Source: Darksidea phi (Eukaryota > Ascomycota > Dothideomycetes > Pleosporales > Lentitheciaceae). From it: a stretch of DNA of 64,000 nucleotides. The notes below the pieces were generated by a model. The model ran no database searches and was not told the origin of the DNA. It saw nothing but the letters and a program-made list of their open reading frames with translations. The stretch's first letter is position 1. The number at the start of each line of letters is the position of its first letter. Below, piece by piece: positions 54,997 through 64,000 of this stretch. The translations under genes were made by a program, and so were the position numbers. Where the stretch lies: NCBI GenBank assembly GCA_030770425.1, contig JASJFT010000025.1, positions 186,001 through 250,000 on the forward strand, given 5' to 3'.

Positions 54997-57900
54997 TGTG
55001 ACTGCTTGGTCGTCACTTGAAGGGTAGCGCCTAATGGGGGTTCCAGGAGATTGGAAGCGAGTGTAGGCGTGTTATGGACTCTTCAAGACACCATGGTGGT
55101 TCTCAGAGCGGGTATCCCAGCGGCGATGTACTCTTGCAGGCGTCGTCGTGTGAAGCACGTAGGATAGTTGCTGTGGCTATTATGCTCCCAATTGGGGAAC
55201 AGTATCCTATATATCAGCCACCAACAGCAGTTGGTGTGGCTTGTAATTGAGTGAAGGCGGCCCCGATGGGTGTAAAGTATAAAAACAGTGCGGCTGCCCA
55301 CGGACACACTTTCGTGAAAAGAAAAAAAAGAGAAAACTGGGAATAAGAGTCGAGAAAACCGCCCACCTGGGAAGGCGAGCGCCATAATAAACCTTACTCG
55401 CCGATTCTTCGTAGAGCTTGTTGCAGGGGGAGCGACCAGGCGTGCAAGCTCTAATTCGGTCTAGACACTGGTTGCGGTGATAAATGGAATGCTACTAGCG
55501 TCCCTGCACTCCGTCCTTATCCCCTGTACCTTACCTCCTATCCCGTGCCCAGCAACAGCTTATGTGCTCCAAATACCGCGGCGTGGCAACAAAAATCTCT
55601 GGCAAGCATGCATGGGACGCTCCATGGAGATGGGTTCGCCTGGCGGTCAAACAGTGTGTGTATGATGTGAGAGGTGTGTGTAAGCGAGATAACATGCATT
55701 GCGACTCTAAATGCGGGTAGCCACGCTGCTTGCTGTCGTGTGATGGGTTTCATAGGATTGGAGGACCCTGGCGCCCTCCACGTGGTGAATCAGCGTGCAG
55801 GAATAAGGGTGACCTGTGCGGAATAAGATTTTATGAGGACATAGCCGCCTTGATTTGCCATCGGATAGCGCACACGACCTAGATGCCTCGCCCTCGCCGT
55901 TGAAAGACTGCAAGCGTAGCGGCTCTCCCTTCATCCGTCCATTCAGCAGCGTATAGAGCTGTCGGAATTGAAGAAGGGGAATGTATGGCGAGCCTGAAGC
56001 TAGGGTTGCTGATGCTGGACATTCTCATGACTCGGCTCAGCGACCCTGCACGCGATTAGCACCATTCCCCTTTCAATGCCAGTCTTGCGCAAGCGTCTAG
56101 ACATGGGGGTAATGCGCACTTATCGCCCAAGAGTCCAAGTCGGATCTTGCACCATCCATCCGCGAAGAACCCTCAACCGCTGCGCAAGAGTGACACGGCA
56201 CGCTCAAACAAAGAATGTATATACTAGATCAGGATGGTAGTACCAGATCTAGGTGCGCCAAGCAACGGGATGTCGTAAACGTCAGACTGTATCAATAGAA
56301 GAAAAGACGCCACACGACGCATGTCGCATATAGCCGGTGACAAGGTCGAATGGCGCTCGGAGGGCTTTACCAAACCAAAACCACAACTGCACGCCTTACC
56401 GCTACATCCGTCCCGCTTGCCGTGCCGCATACCTACCTAACAGCATCTGTTCTCCCGCGTGCGCCGTTGAAACATTTACGTCTTCTCGAAGGCAATCCTC
56501 ATCTTCCTGCCGCAGCGCATCGACGTGTCGGTATGAAAAGTGCGATCAGCACCGAGAAGAGCCCGATACACACGACTCAGATCCAAACGAAGCCCTGCGA
56601 CGCCCACGTGCACCAGCACGGAAAGGTGTTTCTTCGGTGCGAAAGAGAGTGGTGAGGCGGACCAGAGCGACAGAAGCCGGTGCGTTTTCATACATACCTA
56701 GCTGTCGCACGTGCAGACGTTATGCGCATGGTCCCGTCGGCGTAGTTCAAATCTGGGGCTCTATTAAAAAGTCGGGGTTGTTCATGGCGTCTCGACATCG
56801 CATCCGAGCAAAAATTGAGAGGTGTATTCACATGCACAATCAGCTGAAAACCTCCTGAATGGTACATACATCGATGCAACACTCGCAGCGCACGCCCTCC
56901 AACCCCAACATTTCTACTTGACTACCCCGCAGAGCGGTCGAGTCCCACGCGGTAACCACGGCGAGGATACCACCTTGAACCTAGCACGCATGCATGACTC
57001 GTCACCCCATTTGCCATCCCCCCTGATCTCCAACCGATATTGCCCCGAGCGGCCCTTATTTGAGCGCTATTATAGGTTGTTCACCCGCCTTGGTACCCCG
57101 GGCGTTGGACAAAGAGTCACTCGGGCATGAATGCAACAACGCGCTGACCACAGTAGTACCTGGTTAAAGGAGTACTTGGTTAATCACCTACGTAATTCAC
57201 GGCAGGAGGGGAGTTGGCGAACGCGCAATGGCATCGGTGCTCGGAGGCGTTCAACACGCCGGCTGCGTCTCGGCTCGATGTGCGTTCCGAGATTCCCATG
57301 TGGGATGCGCCATTGACGATCGCAAAGCCATCCCGAACAGCCTCTCGTCTATCTACGAAGCCCTAATATTGAATTCGCCATTGCATCGCATACTTCGAAG
57401 AGCCGAAGCTATATCGCGGCAATGGCTTGGCCGCGGAACTAAGATAGGAAGCGCGCTGGCGCGGAGACGGGTAACATGAACAAAGTTTGTCGTCAATTAA
57501 CCACAACTCCTAGTACCAATACCCAGGGGCGTGGCATATATATACCCGAACTCAGCCCCGCGAAAATCTCTGTTCATCACCTGGCGAGAGGACTCACTTC
57601 GCCGTCAATACGACTAGCAAGATAACGACTCGCGAGAGTCCTGCTGTGATCGCCTCTCCTCCGTGGGGCGTGAAGCACTGCATCTTTGCGGACGACAGAG
57701 CTTGGCCCGGGCTTGGATGAACGGGTGGTGGAGAAAGTCGGCGGTGTTTGACAGGTGTAGAGAAGTGGTGGATGCGAAAATCAGCATGCCGAAGACATTT
57801 TCAGCAGCATAGCTGCTCCAGGCTCGAAATTAAGCGGTTTAACCCCCAAAACCCCCACGCGCATATCAGCTTTGAAGCAGCACTGCAACAGCACAAGAAA

Positions 57901-60091
57901 CTTTATTATAAATCCGGCCATTTATTGTGGGAATATTAAGTTTTATTCCGTACTGAGATTTTCTCTCGTCTAGGTTTGTTTTGTCATATTGATAATTTTG
58001 CTACAGTCGTCCAGCTTGCACCGTGCATGTTACGGTCGTATCATAAGTTTGAAGATAGCCGTGTTTTTCTATCTCCATACAGCAGTTGGGTCTGGTTGGC
58101 CATAGGAAGTGATGAGAAAATCGATAGCTCTCATCGATTGTCGGTACTTTCGCGCTGGCCATCAAGATGTTGGTCCCCGCCGAATGCGTTTTTAGAATTG
58201 CTTGCCGCTCTAGCTACCTTAACATTAGGCTCCATCACAGCACACCGCTGTTCTCTGGTGATAGAGGTAAGGTTGTCACATCTACACGCTTGAGGACTTT
58301 ATGATTCGATGGACCCTTTGTATCAGCAATATCTGCTATATTGATTTAGACACATGGTCGAAGCATTTGCTAACTTGTAGATGACAAGGAACTATGCGGT
58401 GCCGGCCTACCAGGCCTGAGGCCGAGCAGACTTCTCACATAGTTTGATTCGCCCGGATACAGGGCCAGGTGTGGCTTAGTTCGACGCATAGTATTAGGGA
58501 AAAGACCAAATGCCTTCAACTCAAATTACCAGTGCAGTCACACTTGTAAACATAGAAAAATGTTTCCAAAGCTGTGAATAGAGACGCGCTCTGCGAGTAG
58601 CGGTCGAGCAAAGCTTCAGTCGCATGATCCAAGGCTCTCACTAATTCGGCGATAATATTTGTTCCATAGAGCCGTGACAGTGAAAGGAGGGAGAGATTGG
58701 TATGCACTTAACCTTGCGTGAACTCCTTGATGGACAGAATATCGTTTACCAGGGAAATGATAACATGATTGAGTCCCAGATGATCCACATATTATCGTCT
58801 TCCATCATGGTGCGACGAGCTTTTATGCCCCGTACGAATTCCGTCACAGCTAGACATATCCTTACAGCGATTGAGCACATTTGATGGCTTATATACTTCC
58901 TCACTGCTGGTAGTTATCTACTTGAATTTGGCTGTTCGAGCTGGGTTGAAGTCACGAACAAGACGAGTTTGCCGAAAAATGAGCCGATCTGTTTTAAATC
59001 TAACGTTAGCAAATTTTACTGAAGTGACGCATATGTTGCAACGGCTATCACATACCATTGGTGTATTGCTTACGGACTGCTTCTCCACCGGGTCCGGAAT
59101 CGGCGATGATTGAGTTGGGCGAGATCTTGTTCGTTTCATAGTCGCCACCCAGACACGATCATATATATGTAGGAGTAGCTCTTGGTAGGTTGATGGGGTT
59201 GGCATATTTTACTAAGGCAGTTTCTGGGATCGTTGGTGTATGGGCTCTATGCAGGGATAGCGACCTACTACCATCATCCCACGCAAATAGCATATCTTCT
59301 CGAATGCTGCATTGGGCCACCAGGACGAGACAAACAACGTTGCGTCTGCAATCACCATTTTGCGTAGTCGCTCTGCGGAATCGAATGGCCCAGATTAAGA
59401 TGCACAAGATATGATCTCACCAATGCATTCTTTCTTCGACCTCTTTGTGTAGTTTTTCCTCGTGAAAATCGGCCGTATGGGGCCAGTGTTCAAGAAGCGA
59501 TTCAATGTGTAGAATCTCTGTGGTTCTCCCTCTTAGGACTGGATCAATTTGTCTCGAGATACGGTACTAGCGATGCCATGGTGACCAAGATGCAAGCTTG
59601 CGGACAGGTGAATCCGATGTGGTGAAGTACGGGCCACGATGGCGGCTTCTTTTCTTGCTGCCCACTTCTCAGGAAATGGTCAGGTATCGCATGACTCGCT
59701 CTTAATACGCCTGTGTTGGGGTTCTGAAACAATCTGTACGCCGTCATTCTGTCCGAACAAGGGTATATTTCAGGGTCATGGATATAAAACCGTGGAAGCC
59801 CCGACGTATGCAACGGCACGGTGCCTTGTCAAGGCGAAGTTGCAAATGTTAAAGCCCCGGGCGCTTCTGACATTGCTCCTGCCGCACCGGCACAAAGTGG
59901 TGCGACCTTCCTTCATTCTCTGGGGAGACGCGTAGTCGAACCAAACAGTAGTTTTATGTTACTAGCTAGGACAATTGAAGGCAGTCGAAGCGACATGAAT
60001 CTCAACGTTTGTCATCTTGGTTCCAAATATTTGGTTTGGGATTCGTCAACCATACCACCTCCGTTCATCGTGAGACTTAGAGCAAGTCAAC
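54997..60091. other. Gene-free region, 5.1 kb
   Basis: No intact gene found on either strand. Longer frames (for example 56337-56858, 59821-60213) lack an ATG at their start or any domain. The left 300-400 bp should hold the GPCR promoter. The lack of genes, next to two dead enzyme genes, suggests a degraded segment. Confidence 0.45.
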
Positions 60092-60545
60092 ATGGACAAA
60101 GAACCATCCAACGTTGCGGTTGTCGTTGCATAAGGTCCTTTTCAGACGCCGCTTGTCTATGCACAGCTATCCAAAGCCATACGTGCCAAGGGTTACCTGA
60201 CATTCCAGCCTGAACTCCCGAGTTGTGGCGGCACAGACAGTGTCCGGTGTTCCCTAAAGAACCCTCTCTGATGACAGTGAAGTCGTGGAGGTCATTGACG
60301 ATCTTTTTCAACAGACAGGCAAACGAGTCGCAGTCGTCATGCACTCTTACGGAGGTCTAGGTAAAGTGATTGCTCTGTTCTCAGCACAGCAATGGCTAAT
60401 CTACGGTTATAGTGGGGAGCAAAGCGATTCCTGAGGAACTGAGCTTTTTGTACCGCCAGCGTCATAATCTTCCAGGCGGTGTTATCGACCTTTTCTACTT
60501 TACGGCCTTTATCCTAGGAAAGAAACAATCAGTCCTAGGTGCGTC
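60092..60545 (+). pseudogene. Alpha/beta hydrolase pseudogene
   Basis: Starts at ATG 60092 (MDKEPSNVAVVVA) and meets TAA at 60131. The same frame then continues with GPFQTPLVYAQLSKAIRAKG and YLTFQPELPSCGGTDSV, which is the first half of an AB-hydrolase-1 protein. After a frame change comes DDLFQQTGKRVAVVMHSYGG, holding the nucleophile-elbow Ser (H-S-Y-G-G). A retained, well-formed intron (GTAAAG..GGCTAAT..TATAG, about 60361-60412) follows, then VGSKAIPEELSFLYRQR and LPGGVIDLFYFTAFILG. One stop and at least one frame change make it non-functional. The rest of the roughly 250-residue family fold is absent. Confidence 0.8.
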
Positions 60546-60659
60546 AACTGATGTCGATTTGATCGTATGTGTATACGGAAGCTGGTAAGGCCAGAAACGA
60601 TATGAGGACACATGACGGCTTATCCAAGCGCTCCAAGATTTTCAAAAATTGCCTCATAA

Positions 60660-60805
60660 GCCACTGTCTTTCTCGGAGTCCAGTCGCGAAAGATGGGTTC
60701 CAGACAGCACTGCAGATTAGCCAATTCTATATGCCATTCGGGCGCGGAAGCCGAACGTGCATTGGCCTCAATATCGTGCATTGCCGGTGCCACATTGAGC
60801 TCTAG
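60660..60805 (+). pseudogene. Cytochrome P450 heme-motif fragment
   Basis: One frame reads ERWVPDSTAD then a stop. The neighbouring frame reads SQFYMPFGRGSRTCIGLNI, the Cys heme-ligand motif F-x-x-G-x-R-x-C-x-G. The two belong together in intact P450s (PERW...FMPFGRGSRTCIGLN), so a single-base indel separates them. Nothing else of the roughly 500-residue enzyme is recognisable. It lies about 120 bp after the dead hydrolase on the same strand. Confidence 0.75.
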
Positions 60806-61149
60806 AATGTTGTAGATTGTAAGGAGGAATAAAAATGGTGATACAATAAACTGCAGCAGGACAACGCAAAAAAGAGGAACAAGAAAAAGTATTTGGAGAG
60901 ACGCCGCTGGGATACGTGGGAAATGTCAAGACGTGCGGTAGAACTGGACCACGTTGTGTCATTGGTATGGGGGGTAACTCTAAGCCACATGGGCACGCCA
61001 TAATATCTGCAAGACGAATGCCGTGACATCGCCGCTTTCATATGCTAGAGAAAGTGCAGACCAGAGAAATATTTGTGAGAACCGTCATAACCACGCCGTT
61101 GACCCCTCCGTATCCCATTTTGCCAGCTAGGAACAACCCACCTCCGCGC
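60806..61149. other. Spacer before eL21
   Basis: 340 bp; includes the eL21 3' UTR on the minus strand. Nothing else seen. Confidence 0.5.
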
Positions 61150-61845
61150 TTAAATGGTCGTTTCGTACGCCACCGGTGCAATACTCTCTGGCTTATTGTC
61201 CTTGGTACTGATAGTTCGTGCCTCCCGAGGTTGAGCGGGTTCGCGCTTCAAGTGGATGTGGATGCCCTCGGTCTTGGCCTGCTTCCTCTTCGCAGCGTTC
61301 TCCTTGACACGCTTGATGAAGTCGTCTCGGGATCGGGACTTGCGGACGTGCTCGATGCGGACGTTGATGCGCTTCTCCATGTATCGGTTGCCGACCTGCT
61401 TCTGGCTAGAAGTTTGTTAGACCGGCGAACGAGTATAGACAGTTGTAGGACGTACAGAATGACACCGACAGCGTTTTTGGTGACGTTATAAACGATACCA
61501 GTCTTGCCGTGGTAGACCTTGTAGGGCATGCCCTTTTGCACGGCACCTGTGCAATTGTAAGCCTCTGTTGTTTTCTTCCCACATTTTCCACGCGCTTCTC
61601 CATACCATTGGCTACGACATCGACGATATCGCCAACTTTGTACTGTGTGAGGTAGGTCGAGAGCGGAATCTGGAATCGTTCGCATCAATTTCGTCTGGCA
61701 CAGTCGGTCGAAAAACTCACGTAGCCGCGCTTCTTGAAGCCCCTCGAGAACCTGCATTCTGTCAGTCGGACCCTCTCCGTGCGCAGTTCATCGTCGTGAC
61801 TTACGCATAGCGTGTACCAGCGCGGAGACCAGCAGCGTGACCCAT
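61150..61845 (-). CDS. RPL21: 60S ribosomal protein L21 (eL21)
   Basis: Five exons on the minus strand: 61845-61805, 61751-61721, 61669-61606, 61546-61456 and 61405-61150 (160 aa, the standard length). Introns are 53, 51, 59 and 50 nt. Splicing yields [80 protein letters not shown] and [20 protein letters not shown], with the usual C terminus. It is a component of the large cytosolic subunit. The start codon is 197 bp from that of uS4, transcribed divergently. Confidence 0.97.
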
Positions 61846-62041
61846 GGCGAATTAGTTGGGCGAAGTTGGTTTTCGAGGTGTTGATGAGGTCGCAAGCGGA
61901 ATTGATGGCGATGGCCCTTGGCTGTGTGGGCGCGCTAATTCAGGGGACGTGCCCTTAGCGAGCGGACGCTTGGCACCCACAGCATTTTCGCGACCTAAAG
62001 TTCGTGCTCGCGATCCTCTCCCCCATCGACAACCCACCACA
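61846..62041. promoter_or_regulatory. Divergent promoter of eL21 and uS4
   Basis: 196 bp between the two ATGs. It contains TTAGCGAGC (61955-61963) and CTTGGCACCC (61969-61978). Both recur, in inverse orientation and swapped order, upstream of eS27 (63299-63320). They are likely binding sites for ribosomal-protein regulators. Confidence 0.65.
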
Positions 62042-62808
62042 ATGGCGCCCCGCAGCTACTCTAAGACGTACAGCGTCCCCCGTCGTCCTTTCGAGTCGGC
62101 TCGTCTGTACGTACACTCCCACGGCCACTGAGCGCGAGCTTGCTCCGCTTACGTCTGGGACTTTGGTTAATATCTGGGTAGGGACACTGAGCTGAAGCTC
62201 GTCGGCGAGTATGGTCTGCGCAACAAGCGCGAGGTCTGGCGAGTCCAGTTGACTCTGTCCAAGATTCGTCGTGCTGCCCGGTAGGTTAACACACAGGCTT
62301 CCAATTGCGCCGAGTGGTGATGCTAATCATGCGGGCAGTTCGCTCCTCACCCTCGACGAGAAGGACCCCAAGCGCCTCTTCGAAGGTAACGCCCTGATTC
62401 GCCGTCTCGTCCGTGTCGGTGTGCTCGATGAGTCCCGCATGAAGCTCGATTACGTGCTGGCCCTCAAGATCGAGGATTTCTTGGAGCGCCGTCTCCAGAC
62501 CTGCGTCTACAAGCTCGGTCTTGCCAAGTCCATCCACCATGCCCGTGTCCTCATCCGCCAGCGACACATCCGGTGAGAATTCTTAACGATCGCGCGAAAA
62601 GCACCCTGGTACTAACCATCATGATAGTGTCGGTAAGCAGATCGTCAATGTCCCGTCGTTCATGGTTCGTCTCGACTCCCAGAAGCACATCGACTTCGCC
62701 TTGACCTCGCCCTTCGGCGGTGGCCGCCCCGGCCGTGTGAGGAGGAAGAAGGCTAAGGCCGCCGAGAAGGATGGTGGCGAGGATGGTGGTGATGAGGACG
62801 AGGAGTAA
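62042..62808 (+). CDS. RPS9: 40S ribosomal protein S9 (uS4)
   Basis: Exons 62042-62106, 62182-62280, 62339-62572 and 62628-62808 (192 aa); introns of 75, 58, 55 nt. The sequence runs [60 protein letters not shown] and the S4 RNA-binding domain ([29 protein letters not shown]). It ends in an Asp/Glu/Gly-rich tail. It binds 18S rRNA early in small-subunit assembly. The C-terminal tail is slightly longer and more acidic than in yeast. Confidence 0.97.
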
Positions 62809-63458
62809 ATTACTCCCCCGAAGAAACGACTCGATATGGATGATTGGCGTTGGGAATGACGCGAGCATCTCTGTAGGCGGTTATTCGGTCTTGCATTTCG
62901 GCATACTCACGATGGGGCTCAGTGGGTGGACAGTCTACATATTCTATATGTAGTTCGATCTACTCAAAAAATGTTCGGATTCCATGACCCGTTCGATAAC
63001 ATGTTTGTGCTGATGATGTTTTCAATGTGCCATTATCTCTATCACAGTGCAGGCCTCATTCAAACCCTGTCAGACAACATAAGTTCCTCAAGGCGCCGTT
63101 GATGCACAGCATTCACCAAGGCGTCGATCACTCAGTAGCTCATCTCGCAACCTTACTCCACCAAACATAAAATGACTGTTCTATTCAATTGCGTTACGGG
63201 CGTCGTATTAATCGCCAGCAACTATCCCGTTGCAAGTTTTTGAGTTGTAGTCGGTCAACTTAGAGGTGCGGGCGAAGTTGAGGGGCGGGCGGTGAATGGC
63301 TCGCTAAGTCGGGTGCCAAGACCCACAAAGTCAGAAGTTCTGCCTTTGGGTCCGTCGCCCTCCCTCTTGAACCTCCCGCGTCCTCGACCTCGCTCAATCC
63401 ATCGACAACCTATCCACGCCGCAAATACCGACCCGAGCACTCACCAAAATCTATCAAA
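62809..63458. other. uS4-eS27 intergenic region
   Basis: 650 bp holding the uS4 3' UTR and the eS27 promoter and leader. The eS27-proximal part has the shared motif pair described at 63299-63320. Confidence 0.5.
63299..63320 (-). promoter_or_regulatory. Shared ribosomal-protein promoter motif pair
   Basis: GCTCGCTAA (63299-63307) and GGGTGCCAAG (63311-63320) are exact reverse complements of TTAGCGAGC and CTTGGCACCC in the eL21/uS4 promoter. They lie about 140-160 bp upstream of the eS27 ATG. Confidence 0.65.
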
Positions 63459-63982
63459 ATGGTGAGCCTTCCTTTCCCCCGAGCCTCCCCATGCGGCAGG
63501 GAGACTGCGTGCGGAAGTACACACGACAGCCGAAGCTCGCCACCAAATCTTGAATGCGCGTCCGCGTGCTGCACACCAGCGCTCAATTATAATCTCAATA
63601 TGAATCTCTGACTGATGTCGTTTTCCAGGTTCTCGCAGTTGATCTTCTCAACCCTACCCCGGCCGCGTACGCTCTTCATCTCGATTCCATCGCTATACGT
63701 TTAACTAATCATCGTATATAGTGAGGCCAAGAAGCACAAGCTCAAGACCCTCGTGCCCGCTCCTCGCTCTTTCTTCATGGACGTCAAGTGCCCAGGCTGC
63801 TTCACCATCACCACCGTCTTCTCGCACGCAAACACTGTTGTCGTCTGCCAGGGCTGCTCGCAGGTCCTGTAAGTGCATACATGGCATGGCAAACAAGGGA
63901 CATGTGCTAATGGATGTGCAGGTGCCAACCGACCGGTGGCAAGGCGCGGTTGACCGAGGGCTGCTCTTTCCGAAGGAAGTAG
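63459..63982 (+). CDS. RPS27: 40S ribosomal protein S27 (eS27)
   Basis: Exons 63459-63461 (only ATG), 63629-63666, 63722-63868 and 63922-63982 (82 aa, standard length); introns of 167, 55, 53 nt. The product is [60 protein letters not shown] and [20 protein letters not shown]. It contains the C4 zinc finger (C-P-G-C ... C-Q-G-C) of the family. It is a small-subunit component needed for 18S rRNA maturation. The 167-nt intron right after the ATG is three times the local norm. The gene ends 18 bp before the window edge. Confidence 0.96.
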
Positions 63983-64000
63983 ATGACCACGGGCGATAAT

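Noticed and set aside
56337..56858. 173-codon plus-strand open frame
   Set aside because: Starts at GTG; scattered Cys/Arg/Ser composition without a zinc-finger pattern or homology I recognise.
59821..60213. 130-codon plus-strand frame
   Set aside because: Its second half overlaps the alpha/beta hydrolase relic in another frame; no domain and no conserved phrasing.

Overview
The window is nuclear DNA of a filamentous ascomycete (Pezizomycotina, most likely Dothideomycetes). Most spliced genes carry short GT-AG introns of about 45-90 nt with CTAAC/CTGAC-like branch sites. Families restricted to or expanded in these fungi recur: fungal-rhodopsin-type 7TM proteins, a Git3-type receptor, tyrosinase, a heme-thiolate peroxygenase and F-box/ankyrin proteins. 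No bacterial or viral genes were seen. The class-level placement is inference from family composition.

Layout. 0-17 kb: a two-TM membrane protein, a long disordered/coiled-coil protein, an Afi1-type DENN-family polarity protein, a myosin-regulatory-light-chain-like EF-hand protein, a basic disordered protein with a start-codon hairpin, an MFS transporter pseudogene with its middle deleted, and an F-box-like unknown. 17-22 kb is a mobile/repeat island. It holds a SINE-like retroposon with a 14-bp target-site duplication, a WW-like plus nuclease-like gene, hairpins, an assembly gap, a poly-C tract, a 23-bp tandem repeat, a 36-bp perfect palindrome, telomere-like TTAGGG blocks and a truncated fungal-rhodopsin gene. 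22-35 kb is gene-poor, with one intact rhodopsin-family gene, gene fragments, an ankyrin protein, a GFA/CENP-V-type zinc protein and a second intact rhodopsin-family gene.

35-46 kb is dense in enzymes and transport: tyrosinase, an Adp1-type ABC-G transporter with an EGF-like ectodomain, a PLP aminotransferase with a GC-AG intron, mitochondrial succinate-semialdehyde dehydrogenase, and a secreted heme-thiolate peroxygenase. 49-55 kb holds a C2H2-type zinc finger protein, an unknown coiled-coil protein and a Git3/glucose-sensing-type GPCR. 55-61 kb lacks intact genes but keeps a dead alpha/beta hydrolase and a P450 heme-motif fragment. 61-64 kb is a housekeeping block of three ribosomal protein genes: eL21 and uS4 (S9) are divergent, followed by eS27. 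They share a pair of promoter motifs.

Most CDS models were built here by joining exons at splice sites that restore conserved reading frames; spans and intron positions are given per gene. Two genes (3.4-5.9 kb and 7.3-9.9 kb) have open frames without an ATG at their 5' end, so their first exons are unresolved. No operon-like or novel multi-gene system is evident. The best leads for new biology are the retroposon, the WW/nuclease gene beside it, the paired ribosomal-protein promoter motifs and the start-codon hairpin.
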